Assembly: GCF_017114865.1 (NCBI RefSeq)
Contig: NZ_JADEYH010000002.1
Span: 62,001 to 126,000 of the forward strand
DNA length: 64,000 nt
Direction: 5' to 3'
Source of the DNA: Streptomyces verrucosisporus
GTDB taxonomy: Bacteria; Actinomycetota; Actinomycetes; Streptomycetales; Streptomycetaceae
In this document: piece by piece, positions 46,564-54,497 of the stretch
How the letters are laid out: each line of letters opens with the position of its first letter
Numbering within the stretch: the stretch's first letter is position 1
Program-made: the position numbers and the translations under genes
The notes under the pieces: model-generated
Told to the model about the DNA's origin: nothing
Seen by the model: the letters and a program-made list of their open reading frames with translations, nothing else
Databases searched by the model: none

Positions 46564-46829
46564 TGCCCCTCCTCGGCGAACACCTCGTCGAAGACCCGGC
46601 GTGCCCGCTCCTGCTCGTGCTCGGAGATCGGCCCCTGACGGCGTTCGTAGTCGGCCAGGTACTCGTCCAGGATCTGACCCCGCAGCTCGCGCTCCACCGC
46701 TTCGGTGATGAACGCGGAGAACTCACGCTTGCCGACCCGTCGGCGGATCGCCTCAGCCGTTCCCTCGGGAAGGGAGAGGCTGACCCTGGTGGCCGGCCCC
46801 TCGCCGACGCTGTAAGAAATCTCGCCCAT
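46545..46829 (-). CDS. antitoxin of PIN pair 1 (VapB-like)
   Basis: 94 residues from ATG 46827-46829. ATRVSLSLPEGTAEAIRRRV is a ribbon-helix-helix-like start, RVGKREFSAFITEAVERELR the helices, then an acidic C-terminus (EHEQERARRVFDEVFAEEGQ) suited to clamp the toxin. An A/T-rich promoter (TTGTTTGATAATG on the minus strand, 46854-46842) lies directly upstream. It is expected to repress its own operon. Confidence 0.75.
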   Translation of the reverse strand: MGEISYSVGEGPATRVSLSLPEGTAEAIRRRVGKREFSAFITEAVERELRGQILDEYLADYERRQGPISEHEQERARRVFDEVFAEEGQWPAAS

Positions 46830-47077
46830 GGGACTGACATTATCAAACAAGTAGGAATCCGACTCGGGTGCAGCACCCACCGAACGACGTGAGCCGCCCG
46901 CCCGTCACCTCGTGGTCTCAGCCCTGGTCTCGTTCGCCCCCGTCCGGGCTGTCCAGGCGGAGCCGATCCGAACGCTTCACCGCAGGTCAGGAGACACGCG
47001 ACCGCCACCGGACCCCGGGGTGAACATTTGGAAAGCGTGCGCCCAGGCCTGTCAGTCCCGGAGCGTACGGTCCGCGT

Positions 47078-47484
47078 ATGGCGATCAGACCACCTGAGAA
47101 CTGGCGTGCCGGCATGGCCGAGGAGGCTCGCGAACCGGCGGCCGGGACGTTGGACCCGGAGTGTGCTTGCATGGCCCAGCTCTACCCGGAGTCCTTGCTG
47201 CGCGCCACGGAGGATGCTCTCCACGCCTTCGAGGAGGACGTGCACGCACTGGTGGCACCGTCCGACGAGCAGGTCTTCGACACGATCAAGCGAGTCGTCC
47301 AGCGCCTCAACGCGGTCAACGAGGACGAGCAGCATGGTGGTGCCGGGTACAACACGGACGGAGCGTGAGCAGCTGTGTGAGTACATCGACCAGACTCTGA
47401 GCGAACGGCATCGACGTGGCGGCCCTGGCGACGAGGAACGGCATGGGGCGCGCCGAGATCACCGACGCGTGGCGCGACTGGTGA
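47078..47484 (+). pseudogene. small conserved hypothetical gene broken by two frameshifts
   Basis: Joined across frames it would read ALVAPSDEQVFDTIKRVVQR ... HGGAGYNTD, then EREQLCEYIDQTLSE, then GIDVAALATRNGMGRAEITD AWRDW-stop (TGA 47482-47484). The breaks lie at about 47358 and 47405, each shifting the frame in the same sense. I recall similar intact proteins in Streptomyces without known function. Possible starts are ATG 47078 or 47171. Confidence 0.5.
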
Positions 47485-47782
47485 CGACAGCAGAGCAACG
47501 GCGAAGCACCGCGATCAGCGTGACTACGGCCGGCCATCAGCGGCTCCAGACGGCTGGTCGACCGGCCAAGGAGACCTCAGCGACCGTGTCGCCGGCAGTT
47601 CGGGACCGAGAAGGCGCGTCAGGGACGCTTGCCCGAGGCGACTCGCGACATGTGTCGTCTGGCTTCCTGGGCCGTCGCCGGGCCGTGGAAGGGTGGCCAG
47701 GGGCGACCAACGACGACAACCGTTGACGGCTCGACCGCAGGTCAGAGCGTTGGTAGGTCGAGCAGTCGCAGGTCGCGGAACC

Positions 47783-47810
47783 GGCCGTGAAGAACCAGGG
47801 CGAGAAGTAG
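47783..47810 (+). repeat. 28-bp direct repeat, right copy (putative attR)
   Basis: GGCCGTGAAGAACCAGGGC, then G, then AGAAGTAG, repeating the gpmA 3' end including its stop codon. A strong hairpin follows 9 bases later, as if this were the original gpmA terminator. Apart from this and that hairpin, 47485-47959 holds no supported feature. Confidence 0.65.
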
Positions 47811-47819
47811 CAACCGGTG

Positions 47820-47847
47820 CATGCGGAAGGCCCAGGCCTTCCGCATG
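47820..47847. terminator. 13-bp near-perfect hairpin, candidate original gpmA terminator
   Basis: CATGCGGAAGGCC (47820-47832) pairs with GGCCTTCCGCATG (47835-47847). Confidence 0.7.
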
Positions 47848-47959
47848 TGCCCCGGGGCCCGGATGTCTCAGGATCGCCTGCGGGTGCCGGAGCCGGGCGC
47901 CTGCTGTTCCGCAGGTTCCCCGGCCGGCGGTTCGGTGCGCTGCCGGAGCCGTGTCCGGC

Positions 47960-48358
47960 TCAGACCTTCTCCGCCCGCACCCTCGGGTGCCGGTCGAGGA
48001 GCATCTCGATGTCGGACACGTCGGAGGCCAGGATCGTCACCCGGCCCGGGTGCCGCAGGGCGGTCGCGCACAGCATGGCGTCGATGGCGTACTTGTGGCC
48101 GTGCAGGCCCGCGTCCTGGAGCAGGGAGGCGGCGGACTGGGCGAGTGCCCGGGTCACCGGTTCCACTTGCAGGCGAGACAGTGTCCACTTCAGTGCGGGG
48201 CCGTTGATTCTGGGGTGGATCACCTCGACCAGTACCGCCGCCGAGGTGAGAACCGGGAGGTCCGCGCCGCGGGCCGCAGTCAGCCACTCGTGCACTTCCC
48301 GGTCCCGCAGTACGGCCTTCGCCAGCCCTTCGCTGTCCAGCACCAGGGCACCGCTCAC
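47960..48358 (-). CDS. PIN-domain toxin, VapC-like (pair 2)
   Basis: 132 residues; start overlaps the antitoxin stop (4 bp). LVLDSEGLAKAVL, LVEVIHPR, GLHGHKYAIDAMLCATAL and LASDVSDIEML place the PIN acidic residues. Clearly paralogous to the PIN protein at 46150. Predicted RNase toxin. Confidence 0.82.
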   Translation of the reverse strand: MSGALVLDSEGLAKAVLRDREVHEWLTAARGADLPVLTSAAVLVEVIHPRINGPALKWTLSRLQVEPVTRALAQSAASLLQDAGLHGHKYAIDAMLCATALRHPGRVTILASDVSDIEMLLDRHPRVRAEKV

Positions 48359-48639
48359 GCGGCGGCACCGGCCCCGGACGAGTCGCCATCGCCGGTGAGC
48401 CGGGCTCGCTTCGCCGCCACGGCGTCGGGGTCGGCGGGGCCGTGCGTCTTCTCGAAGTCGGCGATCAAATCGTCCAGGTTGTCCCGCTCGATCTGGCGCC
48501 GGGCCGCCTTCTCCAGGTAGGCGGATACGCCGCGCTTGCCGACCCGCGCGCGGATGGCGTGCAGTGTCCCGGCGGCCAGGGTGACGGAGATGCCGCTGCT
48601 GGGGCCGTCGCCGGGGAGGAAGTCGCTGTCGTCAGCCAT
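48355..48639 (-). CDS. antitoxin of PIN pair 2 (VapB-like)
   Basis: 94 residues from ATG 48637-48639: SGISVTLAAGTLHAIRARVG, KRGVSAYLEKAARRQIERDN, then an acidic/Ala-rich tail. Same length and motif order as the first antitoxin (RVGKR, SAY/SAF). The operator-like palindrome at 48648-48668 lies 9 bp upstream, consistent with autorepression. Confidence 0.75.
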   Translation of the reverse strand: MADDSDFLPGDGPSSGISVTLAAGTLHAIRARVGKRGVSAYLEKAARRQIERDNLDDLIADFEKTHGPADPDAVAAKRARLTGDGDSSGAGAAA

Positions 48640-48647
48640 GAGGGGAT

Positions 48648-48668
48648 TATGGCATTGAAAATGCCATA
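48648..48668. promoter_or_regulatory. palindromic operator before vapB pair 2
   Basis: TATGGCATT-GAA-AATGCCATA, 9-bp arms, with a further GGCATCC half site following. Its A/T-rich composition stands out. It probably binds the antitoxin ribbon-helix-helix dimer. Confidence 0.65.
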
Positions 48669-48735
48669 GCGGCATCCATGCGGGCAGCGCGGGCGCGAAT
48701 CGCCCGGTCTCCCCGGCTGCGGCCGCACGACGCAC

Positions 48736-48778
48736 CGATGCCACGTGGTGGTCGGGTCGGCTCCACCGCGTGGCATCG
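48736..48778. terminator. 16-bp hairpin between riboswitch and toxin-antitoxin pair
   Basis: CGATGCCACGTGGTGG (48736-48751) pairs with CCACCGCGTGGCATCG (48763-48778), one mismatch. It could end transcription started before the riboswitch or form part of its expression platform. Confidence 0.5.
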
Positions 48779-48799
48779 AGCAGTCCGTGACATGGGTGA

Positions 48800-48925
48800 A
48801 CCCACGGGGCGGGCTCCCTGCGCCGGCATTGTCCGGATCAGGTTGTGGAGGTCGCCTTCCGGTGTCGCCACCTTCGGGCCTCTCAGCCCGACCGTCGACG
48901 TCGGCCCCGGCGGAAGCCGAAGCTT
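48800..48925 (-). ncRNA. TPP (thiamine pyrophosphate) riboswitch
   Basis: On the minus strand: GGGG, then GGCTGAGAGG (the CUGAGA element), then ACCTGATCCGGACAATGCCG and GCGCAGGGAG, matching the THI-box consensus CUGAUC-UGG-UAAU-CCAGCG-AGGGA. TPP binding normally turns off thiamine genes. No thiamine synthesis or transport gene follows; the first credible genes downstream are the VapBC-like pair. The rest of 48926-49331 holds only A/T-rich promoter-like sequence (TATAAA on the minus strand near 49035). Confidence 0.8.
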
Positions 48926-49331
48926 TCCGCCCAAGTCGGCTACTCCGGTCGAACTCCCTCGCTCGTCCCGTAGGCCCAATTCCACGGTAACTCTCCTGCG
49001 GCGAAGCGGAAGGGGAGGAAGGTGGTTTTTTATACCTTTTGTCCGCATGTCGTAGTCGGGGCCGTGGCGGGGGGCGGAGGCGGGGTGGGGCGGGGCCCCT
49101 CGGTGGTCCGTCGTCCCGCCGCCCTCCGGGCGGCGGATCCGGGAAATCGGACTCGTTTGCGTATCGGTCCGCTCAACAGGGTGGTCGTGGTGCGGACTGA
49201 GCGTTACTTTTCAGCCACCCTGCGGTGGCTTCCAGGGGGGTGCCGCGCTCCGGCTTCCGAATCGGTTCCCGGCGTGGTTCTCAGTGAACGCCGACGCGGG
49301 AGCAGTACCGGTTAAGTAAGGGGTGGCACAG

Positions 49332-50624
49332 ATGCGAAGAAGACGGTTCCTGGGCTTGGCTTCGGGGGTGGCCGGATCTGTCGCATTGACGGCGACCGGG
49401 TGCGGCAGCGGGGGCGGGGCGTCCCGCACCGGTGACGTCACCCTGACGATGGTCGCGTCGGATCACGGGGACCTGGAGGGAAAAAACCCGACCCAGGACT
49501 ACTGGGACGGGGTGGTCGCCTCGTTCGAGGAGCAGAACCCCGGCGTCAAGGTAAAGGTGTCCGTCCATCCTCCGGGGAAGGCCGAACAGAAGGTCGCGCA
49601 GATGGTCGGGGACGGCCGGGCCCCGGACCTGGCGCAGATCGACTCCTTCGCCGACCATGCGGCCGCCGAGCGGCTGTACCGGGCCGACGACGTGCTGTCC
49701 ATACCCGTCCAGGCCGATTTCGTCCCCGCGCTCAGCACGGCGGGCGAGCTGCGCCGTGTGCGGTACGCGATGCCGTTCACCGCCGACGTCCAGCTCCTCT
49801 TCTACAACCGGGCCCTCTTCGCCGAGGCCGGTCTGGATCCGGAGAAGCCGCCGCGGACCTGGGAGGAGCTGAAGCAGGCCGCCGTCGCGCTCAAGGCGGC
49901 CGGTGTGGACGTGCCCTACGGGCTGCCGCTCGGCAGCGAGGAGGCGCCCACCGAGGCGATGACCTGGATGCTGGGCAACGGCGGCGGTTACACCGGCGAC
50001 GGCGGCATGTACGCCATCAACGCCCCGGCCAACGTCGAGGCCATGGGGTGGCTGCGCGACGAACTCGTCGACCAGGGCCTGACCACGTCCAACCCCGCCG
50101 TCACCAACCGCCAGGGGCTGTTCAACCTGTTCACGGGCGGGCACGTCGGCATGCTCAACGGGGATCTGTCGCTGACGCGGCAGGCCGACCGGAAGAAGAC
50201 CGACTACGGGACGGCCCCGCTGCCCGGCCGCGACGGGCTGTCGGACACCACCACCGCGTCGGCGGGCTGGATGCTGGCCTTCCGCCGGGAGGGCAACCGG
50301 GAGGCGGTCGCCGCGTTCCTCGACCACGTCTACGACGTGGAGAACCAGTTCGCCTTCGCCGACCGCTACCACACGCTGCCGGTCACGGTGTCCGCCTCGG
50401 ACCGGATGCGCGGCGACAAGCGCCACAAGCGGATGCGGCCCTTCCTGGACCGGCTCGGAGCCTCGGAGTTCTTCCCCTCCAGCAAGGTGTCCTGGGCGAA
50501 GGTCAGCCGGGAGATCGGCCTCTACGTCGGCCAGTCGGTACTGGCCGACGGCGACCCGGCCGCCGTGCTCGGAACCCTCCAGCGCACGGCGGAGAAGGAG
50601 GAGGAGGCGGCCAGGGACCTGTGA
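49332..50624 (+). CDS. extracellular solute-binding lipoprotein (family 1)
   Basis: About 430 residues; ATG 49332 (GTG 49323 also possible). A Tat-like RRRRFLGLAS and a lipobox ending TGC, then the family 1 fold: ASFEEQNPGVKVKVSVHPPG, MPFTADVQLLFYNRALFAEA, TWEELKQAAVALKAAGVDVP. Typically binds sugars for an ABC importer. No permease or ATPase genes adjoin, so it is an orphan binding protein. Confidence 0.88.
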   Translation: MRRRRFLGLASGVAGSVALTATGCGSGGGASRTGDVTLTMVASDHGDLEGKNPTQDYWDGVVASFEEQNPGVKVKVSVHPPGKAEQKVAQMVGDGRAPDLAQIDSFADHAAAERLYRADDVLSIPVQADFVPALSTAGELRRVRYAMPFTADVQLLFYNRALFAEAGLDPEKPPRTWEELKQAAVALKAAGVDVPYGLPLGSEEAPTEAMTWMLGNGGGYTGDGGMYAINAPANVEAMGWLRDELVDQGLTTSNPAVTNRQGLFNLFTGGHVGMLNGDLSLTRQADRKKTDYGTAPLPGRDGLSDTTTASAGWMLAFRREGNREAVAAFLDHVYDVENQFAFADRYHTLPVTVSASDRMRGDKRHKRMRPFLDRLGASEFFPSSKVSWAKVSREIGLYVGQSVLADGDPAAVLGTLQRTAEKEEEAARDL

Positions 50625-50660
50625 CGGGCCGCTCCGCGCGGTGGGGCGGACGCCGGGCCG

Positions 50661-51422
50661 TCAGGGCGCGGCGGCTCCGCCGTCGGACGCCGCGTGGACG
50701 TCCCTGACGCCGGGGACGGGCGTGGTGCCGGAGAAGTCGTCCTTCATCGCGTCGACGCCCCACTGCGGACGGGCCAGGTCGAGGAAGGACCGGCGGTCGG
50801 CCCGGTTGGCCTCGGTGTCCAGGCCCATGGCCCGGTCGCGGTCCTGCTCGAGGTCCTCGGCGCACTCGCCCTCGCGGTTGAAGGACCACATGAGCTTGGG
50901 GTCGCCGTAGGGGAGGTCCATGCCGGAGCCGTGGCCGTCTCCGTGCCCGTGGCCGCTGGTGTGCCAGGTGTGCCAGGTCTTGCCGTAGGAGTTGACCAGC
51001 TGCTTCATGAACGCCGTCTCCGCGGAGCGGGGGAGCCCGGGGGCGGCGAGCTGCCCGGAGAACACCTCGAAGTTGTGCGGGTGCCAGTAGGCCCTCTCCT
51101 CCTCGGGCAGGGTCTCGAACAGCCGCTCGGAGACGATGTACTCGATGCCGATCAGGTTCGCGTCCCCGGTGTTGCCGTCGAACAGGACGCACTGCAGCAG
51201 GTCGTCGTTGACCACGCGGCAGTAGTGGTGGGCCTCCATCTGGAAGTCCGGTTCGCCCTTGGCGCAGTGGAAGCCGACGACGTAGACGTCGAAGCCCTTC
51301 AGCGGTGTCGCGGACTGGAGCAGGTTCGAGCCCTGCTCCAGGGCGGCGAGCCAGGCCCCCTTGCCCTGCCCGGCCGGGGTGGTGCCGGTCATGCGGTCCT
51401 TGATCCTCGGGTTGAGGGCCAT
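50661..51422 (-). CDS. DUF1264 (OBAP-like) protein
   Basis: 253 residues from ATG 51420-51422. DUF1264 hallmarks: FDVYVVGFHCAKGEPDFQME, AHHYCRVVNDDLLQCVLFDG, NLIGIEYIVSERLFETLPEE, YWHPHNFEVFSGQL. Related plant proteins are oil-body-associated; the bacterial role is unknown. A His/Gly stretch (HTSGHGHGDGHGSGMD) may bind metal. Confidence 0.88.
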   Translation of the reverse strand: MALNPRIKDRMTGTTPAGQGKGAWLAALEQGSNLLQSATPLKGFDVYVVGFHCAKGEPDFQMEAHHYCRVVNDDLLQCVLFDGNTGDANLIGIEYIVSERLFETLPEEERAYWHPHNFEVFSGQLAAPGLPRSAETAFMKQLVNSYGKTWHTWHTSGHGHGDGHGSGMDLPYGDPKLMWSFNREGECAEDLEQDRDRAMGLDTEANRADRRSFLDLARPQWGVDAMKDDFSGTTPVPGVRDVHAASDGGAAAP

Positions 51423-51658
51423 CTCCGGTGCCTCCGTCGTGTCGGCGTCGCGGTAGGAAGGGACCGGCCCCGGCCGGCCCCGTAGCTCCGTGGCGACTAC
51501 CCCGCTGTCCGTCCACCTCACCCGCCGGGGCCGTACGGGGGCTCCTCACGGCGCGGGGTACGCAGCACGGCGGCGTAGGTACGCGGCGGGGCCCGGCCGG
51601 TGGTCCGGCCGGGCCCCGCTCCGGTGCGGGTGCGCGCACCGGCAGTCGTTCCGACGGG

Positions 51659-51805
51659 TCAGCAGCTCCCGCCGCACTGGCAGGAGCCGCCGGACTGGCA
51701 GCCGCACGAGCACCCCGATCCGCAGCCGCAGGCCCCCGGTACGGGCAGCGAGGGCCTCTCGCCGGAGTGCTCGGCCGTGGTGGGTGGAGTCGGGAAGTCC
51801 GCCAT
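51659..51805 (-). CDS. 48-residue cysteine/glycine-rich peptide
   Basis: ATG 51803-51805 with GGAGGAGG before it. MADFPTPPTTAEHSGERPSL, then a C-terminal block with eight cysteines in C-x-C and C-x2-3-C spacings (CGCGSGCSCGCQSGG; SCQCGGSC). This suggests a metallothionein-like metal binder or a scaffold; I know no characterised family. The strong ribosome site supports translation. Confidence 0.65.
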   Translation of the reverse strand: MADFPTPPTTAEHSGERPSLPVPGACGCGSGCSCGCQSGGSCQCGGSC

Positions 51806-52006
51806 GAGTGCCTCCTCCGCGTCGCGCCGGCTGTCACCGGCTCGTCTCGCCACCCATTGACGGCTCGCACCGCCGAGCGCGTCAACGGCGTGCGGGAGCA
51901 CGTACCGCGTGTTCACGGACCAGGGGGCGCCCGGGCCCGGACGGCAGGCGCTCCGCGCTCCTCGCGCCCCGAGCCGTACCTCGCGCCCGTACCCCGCCGC
52001 CCGCGG

Positions 52007-52726
52007 TCACGCGTCCCCGGCCGGAGCCTCCTCCGCGCCGGATGCGGCGGCCGAGGCGGCCGCGGCGGTGGCCGGGTCGACCTCGTCCGCGTAGTCGCCG
52101 GTGACCAGGTAGACCACGCGACGCGCGACCGAGACCGCGTGGTCGGCGAAGCGCTCGTAGTAGCGGCCCAGCAGGGTGACGTCCACGGCCGTCTCGATGC
52201 CGTGCTTCCAGCGGTCGTCCATCAGGTGCTGGAAGAGGGTGCGGTGGAGGAGGTCGATGGCGTCGTCGTCCTGCTCCAGCTGGAGTGCCAGGTCGACGTC
52301 CTTGGTGATCAGGATCTCGCCCGTCTTCGCCATCAGGCGCTGCGCGAGCTGGCCCATCTCCAGGATGGTCGCGTGCAGGTCGCGCGGGACCGCCGACTCG
52401 GGGTAGCGCAGCCGGGCGACCTTGGCGACGTGCTGGGCCAGGTCGCCGGAGCGCTCCAGGTCGGCGCTCATCCGCAGCGAGGTGACGACGATCCGCAGGT
52501 CGGTGGCGACCGGCTGCTGCCGGGCCAGCAGGTTTATGGCCTTGGTCTCCAGGTCGCGCTGGAGGTTGTCCACCTTCTCGTCCGCTGCGATCACGCTCTC
52601 GGCGAGATTGAGGTCCGCGTCCAGCATCGCCGTGGTGGCGCGGCCGATCGCGGAGCCGACGAGCCGGGCCATCTCGACCAGGCTGTCGCCGATCGAGTCC
52701 AGCTCCTCGTGGTACGCGTCCCGCAT
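52007..52726 (-). CDS. phoU: PhoU, phosphate signalling regulator
   Basis: 239 residues, two three-helix PhoU repeats with metal-binding acidic patches (ESVIAADEKVDNLQRDLETK; EILITKDVDLALQLEQDDDA; LGRYYERFADHAVSVARRVV). Ala/Glu-rich C-terminal tail. PhoU links the Pst transporter to the PhoR kinase and dampens the response in high phosphate. Divergent from phoR-phoP, as in other Streptomyces. Confidence 0.95.
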   Translation of the reverse strand: MRDAYHEELDSIGDSLVEMARLVGSAIGRATTAMLDADLNLAESVIAADEKVDNLQRDLETKAINLLARQQPVATDLRIVVTSLRMSADLERSGDLAQHVAKVARLRYPESAVPRDLHATILEMGQLAQRLMAKTGEILITKDVDLALQLEQDDDAIDLLHRTLFQHLMDDRWKHGIETAVDVTLLGRYYERFADHAVSVARRVVYLVTGDYADEVDPATAAAASAAASGAEEAPAGDA

Positions 52727-52846
52727 GACTTTCCTTCCCCTCGCATGACGTGACCGTAGGGCCGCGGGCCTTCCGCGAAGAGCGCGCGGGCCCCGGTTCT
52801 CCCCTACGCTCCCACGTTCTGTCCGAAACACGTCCGGTTCCGCCCG

Positions 52847-52879
52847 ACCAAGTGAACCGGTGCCGACACCGGCGTGAAC
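52847..52879 (-). promoter_or_regulatory. PHO-box-like 11-bp direct repeats between phoU and phoR
   Basis: Read on the minus strand, three 11-base units: GTTCACGCCGG, TGTCGGCACCG, GTTCACTTGGT. The outer two match the PhoP direct-repeat consensus (GTTCACC-like). PhoP probably autoregulates phoRP and phoU from here. Confidence 0.6.
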
Positions 52880-52952
52880 TCTCGGAGACGTCTGTTCGAG
52901 CAGGTGCCCGAACGGCTGGGGCGGTGTTCCGGGGCGCGCATAACCTGGACAC

Positions 52953-54497
52953 ATGGACGTGAACGCGGCGGTCGCCGCAGCGGCAGCGATCGCCGGGGTG
53001 TGCACCGGCGTGTTCGCGATGCTCGCGTTCCGCTGGAGCGAGCGCGAGCAGTCCCGTCCCACGCGCAGCTCGCTGCACACCGAGGCCGTGCTGCCGCCCG
53101 GAGTGGACACCGTGCTGTCGGTGCTGCGCTCCTCCGCCGTGGTGCTCGACGAGGCCGACGCGGTCGTCAAGGCCAGTTCCGCCGCGTACGCCCTCGGGCT
53201 GGTGCGCGGCGGGAAGCTCACGGTGGAGCCGATGCTCAAGATGGCCCGCGACACCCGCCGCGACGGCGAGATCCGCCAGGTCGAGCTGGACCTGCCGCGC
53301 CGGGGCACGGGGCGCGGCGAGGTGCTGGCGGTCTCCGCGCGGGTGGCGCCCCTGGGTTCCCGGCTGGTGCTGCTGCTGGTCGAGGACCTGACCGAGGCCC
53401 GCCGTATCGAGGCGGTGCGGCGCGACTTCGTGGCGAACGTCAGCCACGAGCTGAAGACCCCGGTCGGCGCGCTGTCGCTGCTGTCGGAGGCGGTGATGGA
53501 CGCCTCCGACGACCCGGAGGCGGTGGAGCGCTTCGCCGGGCGCATGCAGACCGAGGCGACGCGTCTGACCAACCTCGTCCAGGAGCTGATCGACCTCTCC
53601 CGGGTGCAGAACGACAACCCGCTGGAGGACTCCGAACCGGTCCGGGTGGACGAGCTGGTGGCCGAGGCCATAGACCGCTGCCGTCAGGCGGCGGGCGTCA
53701 AGCAGATCACCATGGCCACCGGCGGCACCGCCGACCTGCACGTGTGGGGCAACCGCGGCCAGCTCGCGGCGGCTCTGGGCAATCTGGTGGAGAACGCCGT
53801 GAACTACTCCCCGGCCCGCACCCGGGTGGGCATCGCCGGACGCCGGGTCGCCGCCCCGGGCGGGGACATGATCGAGATAGCGGTGACCGACCAGGGCATC
53901 GGCATCTCGGACAAGGACAAGGACCGGATCTTCGAGCGGTTCTACCGCGTGGACCCGGCCCGCTCCCGGGCCACCGGCGGCACCGGCCTGGGCCTGGCCA
54001 TCGTCAAGCACGTGGCCGCCTCGCACGGCGGGGAGGTCACGGTGTGGAGTGCGGAGGGCCAGGGCTCCACCTTCACCCTGCGCCTGCCGGAGGCGGCCAG
54101 CGCGCGTGAGCGCGCCGAAGCCCGGAGGCTGGAGAGGGAACGGGCCGCGGGCGCGCTGCGCGAGCCGGCGGACTTCGGCGACGACGGCGACGACAACGGC
54201 GGCGACGACGGCGACCACAGCGCCGGGAGCCACGAGGGAACCGGGGACGGCGGCGACGTACGCGGAGCCGGTCCGGACCCGGACGGCGTGAGCGACCCGG
54301 CCGGCCCCGGTGCCCCCGGCGCACCGGACGACCCCGCGTACGGCGGCCCGTACGGCGAGGGCGACGGCCCCGTAGCTCCGTACAGGGCCTCCCACAGGAC
54401 CCCCACCACGCCCCGCGGCCTTCCCCGCGGGACCCGCAGAACCCCCCACGATCCCATCGATCACCACCCTGATCCCGCCCCGGAGGTCCTCCCGTGA
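52953..54497 (+). CDS. phoR: PhoR sensor kinase with long C-terminal extension
   Basis: 514 residues. N-terminal membrane helix (AAVAAAAAIAGVCTGVFAML), PAS-like segment, H-box FVANVSHELKTPVGALSLLS, N-box NLVENAVNYSP, G2 GGTGLGLAIVKHVAASHGGE. The kinase core ends near residue 390. About 120 further residues are Gly/Asp/Pro-rich (DDGDDNGGDDGD; PYGEGDGPVAPYR), longer than in the PhoR proteins I remember. It phosphorylates PhoP under phosphate limitation. The stop overlaps phoP by 4 bp. Confidence 0.94.
   Translation: MDVNAAVAAAAAIAGVCTGVFAMLAFRWSEREQSRPTRSSLHTEAVLPPGVDTVLSVLRSSAVVLDEADAVVKASSAAYALGLVRGGKLTVEPMLKMARDTRRDGEIRQVELDLPRRGTGRGEVLAVSARVAPLGSRLVLLLVEDLTEARRIEAVRRDFVANVSHELKTPVGALSLLSEAVMDASDDPEAVERFAGRMQTEATRLTNLVQELIDLSRVQNDNPLEDSEPVRVDELVAEAIDRCRQAAGVKQITMATGGTADLHVWGNRGQLAAALGNLVENAVNYSPARTRVGIAGRRVAAPGGDMIEIAVTDQGIGISDKDKDRIFERFYRVDPARSRATGGTGLGLAIVKHVAASHGGEVTVWSAEGQGSTFTLRLPEAASARERAEARRLERERAAGALREPADFGDDGDDNGGDDGDHSAGSHEGTGDGGDVRGAGPDPDGVSDPAGPGAPGAPDDPAYGGPYGEGDGPVAPYRASHRTPTTPRGLPRGTRRTPHDPIDHHPDPAPEVLP

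Larger units (their letters stand above)
43387..47810. mobile_element. decayed integrative element inserted at the 3' end of gpmA
   Basis: It is bounded by the 28-bp direct repeats. Contents in order: terminator, 57-residue membrane protein, terminator, palindrome with 16-bp direct repeats, five 25-bp repeats, tyrosine integrase pseudogene, class IV aminotransferase, VapBC-like pair, a frameshifted small gene. Integrase plus a duplicated gene end is how tyrosine-recombinase elements leave att sites. No replication or transfer genes remain. Some contents may predate the insertion; boundaries are inferred. Confidence 0.55.

Noticed and set aside
48647..48793. 48-codon ORF directly after the riboswitch
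   Set aside because: Arg/Ala-rich, overlaps the antitoxin operator and a hairpin; no evidence that it is a real thiamine-regulated gene.
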